DNA from: Corallococcus sp. CAG:1435
GTDB taxonomy: Bacteria; Bacillota; Clostridia; Christensenellales; CAG-314
DNA length: 16,481 nt
NCBI GenBank assembly: GCA_000433775.1
Contig: HF998498.1
Coordinates: 1-16,481, forward strand
Reading direction: 5' to 3'
The notes beneath the pieces are model-generated. The model saw only the letters and a program-made list of their open reading frames with translations. It searched no databases and was not told the DNA's origin. Both the position numbers and the translations under genes were made by a program. Below, piece by piece: positions 6,020 through 12,617 of this stretch; the stretch's first letter is position 1; each line of letters begins with the position of its first letter.

Positions 6020-6212
6020 GTACACACTGCAATGTGGGTATTACACACTGTTTTCATAAGTGAATGTTTCCAACTTGTTGTGCCTGCCATGATATTTGTT
6101 GAAATGTTTGCATTACCGCAACCGATTGGCAATGAAATTGCTTCGGTAACGAATTTTCGGATACGGTGGCAAAAAACAGACAAAAAGCAAAAAGGGCTTC
6201 CTGCTTTACAAA

Positions 6213-6252
6213 CAAAAAAAAGGCAGACGTTTTGTTGTCAAACGTCTGCCTT
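6213..6252 (-). terminator. Terminator of the three-gene membrane/LOR operon
   Basis: A perfect 13-bp stem AAGGCAGACGTTT/AAACGTCTGCCTT with a 7-nt loop is followed on the minus strand by T8. It lies 29 nt downstream of the last operon gene. The base that is mismatched in repeat copy 1 is paired here, which suggests this copy is the one kept functional. Confidence 0.88.
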
Positions 6253-6281
6253 GTGTACACACTGCAATGTGGATTTGCACG

Positions 6282-6764
6282 TCAGTTTGTACGCTTGTCG
6301 TGAATGTTGTCCAAGGCGACAACCAACGCAATGAGGAAAGGAATGTCCCTTTCGTCGGCTTCCAATTCGAAAGCGTCGGCGATGAAAGTTATCTGCCGTC
6401 TTACGGTGCCTATGACATTGCCGTTGCGCAATATTTGTGAAGTGAGCCCGAAAAATTTGCCTTGGATTTTTATTTCGTCTTTGTAGCCCATCACAAAATA
6501 TTCCTGATTGACGTTGAACCACTTGTCTTTGACGGTGGCAATTTTGCTTCCGCTTGCATCGTAGATGTACGCTTTGTGCACAAAAAAATTTATCCATTTG
6601 TTGCGGATGCTGTAAAGCAGTTGGCCGTTGGCATCGTAAAGGAATTTTTTGCGTGTGATGCTGATTGCACGCCCCTTGACGTCGAAAAGAGCATTTTTGT
6701 TTTCGTCCACAACGGAAGACCCTTGTCCCAATGAAAAAACTCTGTTTTTGATGTAAACTTTCAT
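6282..6764 (-). CDS. LURP-one-related / YxjI-like protein
   Basis: This 160-residue protein has a chain of short beta-hairpin motifs: VYIKNRVFSLGQGSSVVDEN, then ALFDVKGRAISITRKKFLYD, a turn with DANGQLLYSIRNKW, DASGSKIATVKDKW and a final long helix (IPFLIALVVALDNI). This is the pattern of the LOR (LURP-one-related, tubby-C-like) fold found in bacterial YxjI-type proteins, whose molecular role is poorly known and may involve membrane lipids. The start at 6764 has a GGAGGG site that overlaps the TAG stop of the upstream gene (TAGGAGGG), so translation is probably coupled. It is the last gene of a three-gene operon with two membrane proteins, which fits a membrane-linked role. Function is unproven. 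Confidence 0.75.
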   Translation of the reverse strand: MKVYIKNRVFSLGQGSSVVDENKNALFDVKGRAISITRKKFLYDANGQLLYSIRNKWINFFVHKAYIYDASGSKIATVKDKWFNVNQEYFVMGYKDEIKIQGKFFGLTSQILRNGNVIGTVRRQITFIADAFELEADERDIPFLIALVVALDNIHDKRTN

Positions 6765-6774
6765 TTTGTCCCTC

Positions 6775-7275
6775 CTACAATTTTTTTGAAATGGCAAAAG
6801 CGGCAACAACCGCAACCGCAATCCAACTCAGAATCTTGATGACGGTCAGCAATGTGCGACGTCTTTTCACCTTTTTGTTTTCAAAACTTTGATTGACTAT
6901 CTCACGAATGTTGCAATTTGTCTGCGTTTCCACGGCACGTCCCGTGGAAACCTTGTTCACGGTAAAACGAATGTCGCTGTTTTCTTTCAAATCGACGTCA
7001 AAACGGCAATCGAGAAACTGCGCTTTGGCGTAACGTGGATTGAAAATGCCGAAAACGCTTACCAAAAAGGATATCAAAGCGAAAAACCACCAAAATCTGC
7101 CGTCCAGTTCCGAATTGTTGCGTAATGCAATTTCCACGTTTTGTTTTTCCGTTTGATAGCGCACTTCATAGGAACCGAACTGATTTTTTTTGCCCGCAAC
7201 CGCCTCACCGTCCACAAAAACTTCCACGTCGGAAGCGTTTTGCAATCCCGAAATACGTAAATTGACGGTATTCAT
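6775..7275 (-). CDS. Two-segment membrane protein of unknown function
   Basis: This 166-residue protein is not recognised. Residues 1-58 form a soluble, strand-rich N-terminal part (NTVNLRISGLQNASDVEVFV then DGEAVAGKKN), resembling a small beta-sandwich. A hydrophobic segment at about 60-79 (RFWWFFALISFLVSVFGIF) is followed by a polar domain at about 80-140 and a second hydrophobic segment at about 143-163, ending in a short basic tail. The ATG overlaps the TGA of the upstream gene by one base each way (ATGA), and a GGGAGG site lies inside the end of that gene. Tight coupling to both neighbours says it acts with them. No catalytic motif is visible. Confidence 0.75.
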   Translation of the reverse strand: MNTVNLRISGLQNASDVEVFVDGEAVAGKKNQFGSYEVRYQTEKQNVEIALRNNSELDGRFWWFFALISFLVSVFGIFNPRYAKAQFLDCRFDVDLKENSDIRFTVNKVSTGRAVETQTNCNIREIVNQSFENKKVKRRRTLLTVIKILSWIAVAVVAAFAISKKL

Positions 7276-7715
7276 GCTTTGTTACCTCCCAACGCAACTA
7301 CAACGATGCACAACAGCGCCACGGCAAGTATTACGGAAGAAAGTACTATTCGTGGCACATGCGAACGTTTTTTGTCCCAAACCAACAACAGCAACGCCAA
7401 CAAAGCAAACGCCACGGAGAAGCCGGCAAACCAAAAAATGTTTTGTAAAAAGAATTCCGACACCTCGGCAGAAATGTTGGACGCCACCATCAGTTTGTCC
7501 CAATAGTCGGGGATGATAATAAAAATTGTGCCCAGCGTAATAAGTATTGCCGTCAAACCGCACAGCAAAATGAATGCTGTGGTAACAAAAGACAATACTC
7601 CGCACAGACACAATATCAGAAAGAATATTGAAAGATTGGAAAAAATTTTCCCAAGCCTCACTGTAAAAAACGCAAATTCAGTTTTTACGGGAGGCGTACC
7701 GCTGATGTTTTTCAT
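7272..7715 (-). CDS. Small multi-pass membrane protein of unknown function
   Basis: This 147-residue protein is not recognised. After a polar N-terminus of about 20 residues it shows hydrophobic stretches at about 25-70 (probably two segments), 92-112 and 124-142, so four membrane segments are likely, with a charged KKRSH loop between the last two. The ATG at 7715 has a GAGAGG site at good spacing. It is the first gene of the operon, driven by the perfect consensus promoter just upstream, and overlaps the next gene by 4 bp (ATGA). Confidence 0.75.
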   Translation of the reverse strand: MKNISGTPPVKTEFAFFTVRLGKIFSNLSIFFLILCLCGVLSFVTTAFILLCGLTAILITLGTIFIIIPDYWDKLMVASNISAEVSEFFLQNIFWFAGFSVAFALLALLLLVWDKKRSHVPRIVLSSVILAVALLCIVVVALGGNKA

Positions 7716-7744
7716 GGCAACCTCTCACAGAAGCATTTTTTGTG

Positions 7745-7773
7745 ATTATACCCGACAAAACACTTCTTGTCAA
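7745..7773 (-). promoter_or_regulatory. Perfect consensus promoter of the membrane/LOR operon
   Basis: TTGACA (7768-7773), exactly 17 nt and TATAAT (7745-7750) on the minus strand, about 30 nt before the first ATG. An exact match in both hexamers predicts strong basal expression unless repressed. Confidence 0.92.
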
Positions 7774-7819
7774 TACCCTTTTTTGCAATTATTTTTTGCA
7801 GTAGTTGCTTGCACAAGCG

Positions 7820-8560
7820 TTATTGGCGTTGCGAAACAATGTCCAGCAGCGCATTCAGAGTGTTTGCAACGGCGGGAAATCCCACATAGGGCATGCACTG
7901 CAACATTGTCCAATACAGTTTTTCCACGCTGTTGCCCACACGCAAATTGCCTTTCAGGTGCGCAGCAACTTGTTTTGGCATGTTGAGAGCGGTGAGCGTT
8001 ACCAGCGTGAGCAACTCTCTGGTTGGCAAGTCCAGCCCCTTGCGGGTGTAGAAATCGCCGAAACACCACTCTGTCAGAAAACGTGGCACCTTTTCAAAAG
8101 AGGCAAACCGTTGCAAAATTTCATCTCCGTACAACGGCTGTTGAATTTTGCTTCCCTCCGCAAAGCGGTTTTCGTCGCCTTCAATGCAACTACTTTCGGC
8201 GGGAAGAGTTATTTTTCTTTCCGCAAGCACTTCGTTGTACACGGCAACGGCGTTCAATGTTTTGGGGAAACCTACAAACGGGGCAAGTTGATACAACGCT
8301 TCACGTATTTCCACAGGCTGTGCGCCGACGTTGAGGCATGCGTTGATGTGCGCTTTAAGTTGAGGCAACGTCTGCATTGTCGCAAGACATGTTACCGTTA
8401 CCAATTCTCGGGTTTTCAAGTCCAGTTCGCCACTGTGAAACACGTCGGCGAAAATAAACCGACGCAAAATTTCCATCAATTCGCCGTTGCTTTCGTTTTC
8501 ATCGGGCAACTGACGGAAAAGTTGCTTGTATATTTCTCTGCTTTGAGTGTATCTGTCCAT
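7820..8560 (-). CDS. Double carboxymuconolactone decarboxylase-like protein
   Basis: This 246-residue protein contains two CMD/AhpD-like helical domains. Domain 1, at about 45-108, has LDLKTRELVTVTCLATMQTL, KAHINACLNVGA and ALYQLAPFVGFP. Domain 2, at about 175-240, has LDLPTRELLTLVTLTALNMP, AAHLKGNLRVGN and TMLQCMPYVGFPA. Both keep the TREL...AHxxxxLxVG...PYVGFP signature, but neither shows the CxxC pair of peroxidase-type AhpD, so peroxidase activity is doubtful; a decarboxylase or lactone-acting role is possible but untested. The start at 8560 uses an AGGAG that overlaps the TAG stop of the nitroreductase gene. It is the last gene of the six-gene MarR operon, and no clear terminator follows. 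Confidence 0.9.
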   Translation of the reverse strand: MDRYTQSREIYKQLFRQLPDENESNGELMEILRRFIFADVFHSGELDLKTRELVTVTCLATMQTLPQLKAHINACLNVGAQPVEIREALYQLAPFVGFPKTLNAVAVYNEVLAERKITLPAESSCIEGDENRFAEGSKIQQPLYGDEILQRFASFEKVPRFLTEWCFGDFYTRKGLDLPTRELLTLVTLTALNMPKQVAAHLKGNLRVGNSVEKLYWTMLQCMPYVGFPAVANTLNALLDIVSQRQ

Positions 8561-8568
8561 AATTTCTC

Positions 8569-9081
8569 CTACAAAACCGTTACAAGTTGGTCAATGGGTT
8601 TTCTGTTGGCGTGCGAGGGTGACGGCGCACAGTTTTCCGTGTAGCCGATGTCCAGCAGACACACCGGTTTTATCTCTTCGGGCAATGCAAACGCCTGACG
8701 CACTTTGTTTTTGTCAAAGAACAGCACCCAACAACTGTCCAGACCGAGGTCTTTTGCCTGCAACATCATGTGCGTGCAAGATATTGTTGCGTCCATTTCC
8801 GCCGAATTGTAATTTTCCCCGAAAGGAGAAGTCCACGCACGGCTTTCATCTGCGCAAACAAGCAAAACCATCGGCGCACCGAACGTGCAGGGTGTAATTT
8901 CCCTTATCTTTTGCAAAGCCTCGTCACTTTTGAGCAGGTAGATGCGTTGCGGCTGATTGTTTTTAGCCGTAGGTGCTACCCGTCCCGCCTCCAGAATGGC
9001 GGCAATTTTTTCCTCTTCCACCTTCTTGTCAAGATACTTGCGTGCCGAAAATCTTTCGTGACACAATGTGCTGAAACTCAT
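8569..9081 (-). CDS. Nitroreductase-family FMN oxidoreductase
   Basis: This 170-residue protein matches the compact nitroreductase fold. The N-terminus ERFSARKYLDKKVEEEKI carries the R-S/R-x-R-K-Y FMN-binding pattern, AGRVAPTAKNNQPQRIYLL is the APT/S-x-x-N-x-QP flavin loop, DATISCTHMMLQAKDLGLDS is the dimer helix with the GLxS/GxxW turn, and LLDIGYTEN is the C-terminal strand. Enzymes of this family reduce quinones, nitro groups or flavins with NAD(P)H; the substrate cannot be read here. GGAGG lies 8 nt before the ATG and the gene starts 3 nt after the cupin stop codon. Its place between flavodoxins and a CMD protein fits redox detoxification. Confidence 0.92.
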   Translation of the reverse strand: MSFSTLCHERFSARKYLDKKVEEEKIAAILEAGRVAPTAKNNQPQRIYLLKSDEALQKIREITPCTFGAPMVLLVCADESRAWTSPFGENYNSAEMDATISCTHMMLQAKDLGLDSCWVLFFDKNKVRQAFALPEEIKPVCLLDIGYTENCAPSPSHANRKPIDQLVTVL

Positions 9082-9084
9082 TTT

Positions 9085-9486
9085 TTATTCCTCCAAACTA
9101 TTGTATTCGCTGTCTGTTACCTCTTCGCACCATTCGTTTGAAGAATTTTCCGCAGGAATTTCCACGGCAATATGACAAAACCATTTGTCCTTTGCCGCAC
9201 CGTGCCAATGTTTTACCTCCGGCGCTATGTACACCACGTCGCCCGGAAGCAATCTGCGTGCAGGCATGCCTTTTTCCTGATACCAGCCTTCCCCGTCGGT
9301 GCAAAGCAAAATTTGCCCGCCTTTGTGATGAATGTGCCAGTTGTTTCTGCATCCAGGACGAAATGAAACGTTGTACACGCCAACGCCCTTGGTGTTTAAC
9401 GCTTTGAGAAACGATTCCCCCGTGAAATACTGTTGAAAAGCCGTGTTGCTTTCTCCCAAACCGAACAACGGATTGAATTTTTCCAT
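9085..9486 (-). CDS. Cupin-domain protein
   Basis: This 133-residue single cupin has motif 1 NNWHIHHKGGQILLCTDGEG (metal ligands H-x-H, with Q in place of the usual E at the motif position) and motif 2 PGDVVYIAPEVKHWHGA (His ligand). The length and the CRNNWHIHH start are typical of the cupins that travel with carboxymuconolactone decarboxylases and flavodoxins in anaerobes. It probably binds one metal ion; its reaction is unknown. GAGGAGG lies 7 nt upstream of the ATG and overlaps the predicted end of the restored flavodoxin frame. Confidence 0.92.
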   Translation of the reverse strand: MEKFNPLFGLGESNTAFQQYFTGESFLKALNTKGVGVYNVSFRPGCRNNWHIHHKGGQILLCTDGEGWYQEKGMPARRLLPGDVVYIAPEVKHWHGAAKDKWFCHIAVEIPAENSSNEWCEEVTDSEYNSLEE

Positions 9487-9490
9487 ATTT

Positions 9491-9965
9491 TTACCTCCTC
9501 AATATGTTTTTAACCCAATTTTCCAATTCTCTTTCGCTTGCAAAACTACCGAATACCTTGCCGGGCAATAATTTTGCACCATGGCAGGAAGGTTGCAATT
9601 TTTCGTTTGTCTGTCCAAAGGAAGAACCCCCCCGAAGTTGCAAAAGGCACCACCGTTTTGCCTGTCAGGTCGTATTGCTCCAAAAAGGTGTTTATTATTT
9701 TCGGGGCGGTGTACCACCAGATGGGAAAGCCGACAAAAATGACGTCGTAGGGCTTCACGTCGGGTTTGGTGGCGACTGCGGGGCGACAATCATCGGTATT
9801 GACTTCCACACTTGTGCGACTGTTTTTATTTGTCCAATCGAGATGCTCTTTGGTGTAGGGCTGTTGCGGTACAATTTCCAGCAAATCGCCCTTGACGACC
9901 TTTGCAAGCCTGCTTGCCAGCCGTTTTGTGTTGCCTGTCGGACTGAAATAGGTTACCAGAATCAT
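9491..9965 (-). pseudogene. Flavodoxin interrupted by a frameshift in a G7 run
   Basis: The frame from 9965 encodes an FMN-binding flavodoxin: phosphate loop YFSPTGNTKRLA (residues 6-17), the SRTSVEVN linker, YDVIFVGFPIWWYTAPKI and TVVPFATSGG. At 9627-9633 a run of seven G (minus strand) shifts the frame, which then stops at 9546 after unrelated residues. Removing one G restores a normal ending (SSFGQ ... CHGAKLLPGKVFGSFASERE ... NWVKNIL) to a TAA at 9491-9493, just 4 nt before the cupin start. So the locus is a complete flavodoxin gene, off by one base. It may be a pseudogene, a slippage-prone contingency switch or a sequencing error; the sequence alone cannot decide. The start at 9965 has an AAAGGAG site. 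The downstream C-terminal coding bases look uneroded. Confidence 0.85.
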
Positions 9966-9977
9966 TTTTTCTCCTTT

Positions 9978-10892
9978 TCAATGCAACGAAAGCGTTGCAG
10001 TAACGTTACCGTCGCCAAGCAGTTGGCGCAGTTGTGCGGGGGTAACGTTTTGTATTTTGCCAAGTCTTGTCAGGCTCCACGAATTTGTGCCGTAATAGAT
10101 GACAAACTGATTTCCGTTGTACAGAATTATGTCGCCTGCCTGTGTGTTTATTTGACTGTCGTTGCGTGGCAAAGACTGGGGAAGAAAACCGACCTTTTCA
10201 AACCCTGCGTAGTCCTTCATATCCACAATGATATCCCCCTTTTCCAACAGCGACTTCAACGCCTGCGCACTGCTGTTGTCTTCCATTTTCACGGTGAGTT
10301 TAACTTCGTTTACAGTGATGTACATTTCAAAATCCTCCGTAAGACATTCTTCCAACCATTGCTCCACCTCGTCGACGTCGTTTGCACCAAACCTGCGACA
10401 CTCCTGCCAATTTGCGTCAGGCGCAAGCGGTTGAAGGTCCGCACTGCTGCCTGCGGGACTGCTTGCCGATGTGCAGAAGGGAATTATTTTTTTGTCCGTC
10501 AAATCGTAACTTTCCAAAAAAGTACTGATAATTTTAGGCGCCTGCCCAAACCAAAGGGGATACCCCAAAAATATTGTATCGTACTTTTGAATGTCCTGTA
10601 CGGCATTTGCCGTTTCCGGACGTGCAGAATCGTCGTGCTGCTCGATGTAGGTTCTGCTTTGACTGTTTGTGTAGTCCAAATCCTCTTCGGTGTACGGCTG
10701 TTCGGGCTGTATTTCAAAAATATCGCAATTAAGCACACGTGCGACCTCTTCCGCCACACGGCTGGTTGTTCCCGTGGCGGAAAAATACACCACCAACACG
10801 TTTGGGGTGGCAGGCGGCGGATCCTGATGGCACCCGACACAGGAAACGAGCAAAATTAATGTCAGCAAAATCAATAAAATTTTTTTGACCAT
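9978..10892 (-). CDS. Lipoprotein flavodoxin fused to a cyclophilin-like domain
   Basis: This 304-residue protein is probably anchored on the outside of the membrane. Residues 1-21 are a lipoprotein signal with KK then a hydrophobic run and lipobox LVSC (C18). Residues of about 30-175 form a flavodoxin: VVYFSATGTTSRVAEEVARV phosphate loop, SQSRTYIEQHDDSARPE, DTIFLGYPLWFGQAPKI and KKIIPFCTSASS. Residues of about 190-304 match the bacterial cyclophilin-like fold (FEMYITVNEVKLTVKM, ALKSLLEKGDIIVDM, then GDIILYNGNQFVIYYGTNSW and SLTRLGKI). The flavodoxin-cyclophilin fusion is known in gut Bacillota and Bacteroidota; its electron partner is unknown. AAAGGAG lies 5 nt before the ATG. It is the first structural gene after the MarR regulator and a paralogue of the next gene, so exported and cytoplasmic flavodoxins are paired. 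Confidence 0.92.
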   Translation of the reverse strand: MVKKILLILLTLILLVSCVGCHQDPPPATPNVLVVYFSATGTTSRVAEEVARVLNCDIFEIQPEQPYTEEDLDYTNSQSRTYIEQHDDSARPETANAVQDIQKYDTIFLGYPLWFGQAPKIISTFLESYDLTDKKIIPFCTSASSPAGSSADLQPLAPDANWQECRRFGANDVDEVEQWLEECLTEDFEMYITVNEVKLTVKMEDNSSAQALKSLLEKGDIIVDMKDYAGFEKVGFLPQSLPRNDSQINTQAGDIILYNGNQFVIYYGTNSWSLTRLGKIQNVTPAQLRQLLGDGNVTATLSLH

Positions 10893-10915
10893 GTTTTCTC
10901 CTTTCTGCGTGATGG

Positions 10916-11356
10916 CTATTTCGCAGTGTTATGTTTTGCACCTGTTAAGTACAGTACTTGGGAGAATTTTTCCAGACTTTCATTGAGTTGTTGCATTGTT
11001 CCGAAAGTTTGGCACACTTCATCTTCTATTGCGTAAAGTTCTTTCAACAACTTGTCGGCATAAAGGGTGCCTTGCTGTGTAAGTTGCAATGCAAGTTCCC
11101 GCTTTTCCCCCTTGATTTGCGCAAGTTGCACGTAGCCTTCCCTCTCCAACTGCTTGGTGAGAGTGTTTATTGTGCTGCGTGGCAACGACCAACTTTCACA
11201 AATTTCCTTTTGGCTGTGCGGTTTACCGTCGTTTATGGCGTACAGCAACCACATTAAGCCGGACTTGACATTGCTGTTTTTGGCAAAATTATCGTAGAAA
11301 CCGTCTATGCGGTACAACAAAGTACCGAAAATATAAAATAATTGTTTGCTGTCCAC
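10916..11356 (-). CDS. MarR-family transcriptional regulator
   Basis: This 146-residue protein has the MarR architecture: an N-terminal dimer helix, KSGLMWLLYAINDGKPHSQK, the recognition region WSLPRSTINTLTKQLEREGY (about residues 56-75), a wing with IKGEKRELALQLTQQG and a C-terminal dimer helix. The start codon is GTG at 11356 with AGGAG 6 nt upstream. MarR proteins usually repress their own operon and release DNA on binding a phenolic or electrophilic ligand or on cysteine oxidation. There is one cysteine near the recognition helices (in KEICESW) and another in the C-terminal helix (EVCQTF), which might sense oxidants, but this is inference. It heads the six-gene redox operon 24 nt before the lipoprotein gene. 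Confidence 0.93.
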   Translation of the reverse strand: MDSKQLFYIFGTLLYRIDGFYDNFAKNSNVKSGLMWLLYAINDGKPHSQKEICESWSLPRSTINTLTKQLEREGYVQLAQIKGEKRELALQLTQQGTLYADKLLKELYAIEDEVCQTFGTMQQLNESLEKFSQVLYLTGAKHNTAK

Positions 11357-11391
11357 AATATTCTCCTGTTGAAATCCTAATTCGTATTTTA

Positions 11392-11420
11392 ATTTTACAC
11401 CCTGTTTTATTTTTTGTCAA
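11392..11420 (-). promoter_or_regulatory. Promoter of the MarR redox operon
   Basis: On the minus strand there is TTGACA (11415-11420), a 17-nt spacer and TAAAAT (11392-11397), about 35 nt before the GTG start. It should drive all six genes down to 7820, since no internal terminator is seen. Confidence 0.88.
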
Positions 11421-11429
11421 CCCGTGATT

Positions 11430-11445
11430 AACGTTTATATACGTT
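11430..11445. promoter_or_regulatory. Candidate operator palindrome
   Basis: AACGTTTATATACGTT is a near-perfect 16-bp palindrome (arms AACGT/ACGTT) about 10 bp upstream of the -35 element. It has the size and AT-rich centre of MarR-type operators, but upstream of the promoter it would fit activation or looping better than simple blocking. No second copy overlaps the promoter itself. Confidence 0.4.
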
Positions 11446-11530
11446 TTTTACAAACATAAGGCAAAAGCCACCGTTTAATGTTGATCGCCGCTATTGCGTG
11501 CGGTTGTTTTTTTGGGGCAAACGCTGATGC

Positions 11531-12330
11531 GCCTTGTTGGTTGAAATCGATGCAGATGCAGGAAAAATTTATGTAAAACTTTCACAACATGCCGACGATA
11601 AAAATTGTTTTGAGGAAAACTTTTTTGCCTACTCAAAAAAATGCGTGCAAAGCGTGATTTGACAACAATTCAGCAACAATTAAAGCGGTGAACATATTTT
11701 TGAAGCATATTAAATAACGGCAAAATAAAACTATTGCTTGCACCATGAAGTTTTTCGGCGGATTGTAGCACAGCGCTGTTGTGCCTTGTTGGTTGAAAAT
11801 CGGTGCAAATGCAGGAAAAATTTGTTAATACTTTCACAACATGCCGACGATAAAAATTGTTTTGAGGAAAACTTTTTGCCTGCTCAAAAAAACAAAATGC
11901 GTGCAAAGCGTGGTTTGACAACAATTGTTTACAATAATAAAAACGGTGAAAAAATGATTAAAACATATTAAATAAGGGCGGAAATAAAACTGTTGCTTGC
12001 ACGGTGAAGTTTTTCGGCGGATTGTAGCACAGCGCTGTTGTGCCTTGTTGGTTGAAAATCGGTGCAAATGCAGGAAAAATTTGTGTTAAAATTTCACAAC
12101 ATGCCGACGATAAAAATTGTTTTGAGGAAAACTTTTTGCCTGCTCAAAAAAACAAAATGCGTGCAAAGCGTGGTTTGACAACATTGTTAACAATAAATAA
12201 AAACGGTGAACAAATGTATTAAAACATATTAAATAAATGCTGAAATGAAACAATCTCTTGCACGGTAAAGTTTTTTGACGATTTGTAGCAAATCGCCGTT
12301 GTGCCTTGTTGGTTGAAATCGATGCAGATG
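11531..12330. repeat. Tandem array of ~252-261-bp non-coding units
   Basis: Three full units (11531-11782, 11783-12041, 12042-12302) and the start of a fourth (12303-12330) each begin GCCTTGTTGGTTGAAA. Each holds CACAACATGCCGACGATAAA, a TTTTGAG/CTCAAAA dyad, AATGCGTGCAAAGCGTG, a TTTGACAACA box and a hairpin before the next unit (ACAGCGCTGT palindrome in units 1 and 2, diverged in unit 3). Units 2 and 3 are the most alike; unit 1 and the end of unit 3 are diverged. Frames are not kept between units, so I judge it non-coding. In units 2 and 3 TTGACA is followed 17 nt later by TAAAAA, a possible weak plus-strand promoter per unit. Confidence 0.85.
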
Positions 12331-12566
12331 TTTTCACGTTTTTATTGAACTGACCTTGTTGCGTAAATGATGTATTACGCAAGGCAACGAAATGTAAACA
12401 CGACTTGACATTGTTTTGTTGCAAAATAATGGAAAGCGAATATTTTACAACCGCAATACCGACATACCACACTGCCGATAGGGCAATTTGCGTGTAGCGA
12501 TTGAATTTAAGCCACAACAACAAAACGTGCAGTTTAGTGAAAGTAACGAAATCAAAAGGCAAACAA
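12331..12566. other. Gene-free spacer with one strong hairpin
   Basis: The only clear structure is TTGCGTAA (12359-12366) with TTACGCAA (12375-12382), an 8-bp stem with an 8-nt loop, extendable by CC/GG across a bulge. There is no T-tract after it, so it is not a standard terminator. No gene is visible. Confidence 0.55.
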
Positions 12567-12593
12567 AAAAATCCCGCAAAAAGCGGGATTTTT
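12567..12593 (-). terminator. Terminator of the surface-protein gene
   Basis: A perfect 11-bp stem AAAAATCCCGC/GCGGGATTTTT with a 5-nt loop is followed on the minus strand by T7. It lies 24 nt after the stop codon. Confidence 0.93.
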
Positions 12594-12617
12594 CAATTCA
12601 AAGTAACAGTTTGCAAA

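Larger units (their letters stand above)
5865..6272. repeat. Two 173-bp direct repeats, non-coding
   Basis: Copy 1 is 5865-6037 and copy 2 is 6101-6272, an offset of about 236 bp. Both share a 5' part with GCATTACC, a strongly conserved core (GGTAACGAATTTTCGGATAC followed by GGTGGCAAAAAACAGAC), a small hairpin, a TTTACAAACAAAAAAA tract, a terminator hairpin and a tail TGTACACACTGCAATGTGG. The reading frames differ between copies, so the repeat is non-coding. Copy 2 supplies the terminator of the adjacent minus-strand operon. The 220 bp before copy 1 (5645-5864) hold only a weak CGTGAAG/CTTCACG dyad (5733-5759). Confidence 0.85.

Noticed and set aside
5832..6334. Frames of 60-120 codons in the duplicated intergenic repeat
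   Set aside because: The two repeat copies are open in different frames and differ by frame-changing gaps, so selection on a protein is unlikely.
7807..7818. GCTTGCACAAGC as terminator of the MarR operon
   Set aside because: It has a 5-bp stem with a 2-nt loop and no T-tract; it cannot act as an intrinsic terminator.
9504..10859. 451-codon plus-strand frame
   Set aside because: It is antisense to the two flavodoxin genes, whose domains and binding sites are clear on the minus strand.
11531..12330. CRISPR array
   Set aside because: Units are about 260 bp and similar throughout, with no short repeat plus unique spacer pattern and no cas genes nearby.
11670..12562. Frames of 60-158 codons in the 260-bp array, some sharing SQHADDKNCFEENFLPAQKN
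   Set aside because: The shared peptide comes from DNA repetition; the frame is lost in unit 1, and no unit has a ribosome binding site before an in-frame start.
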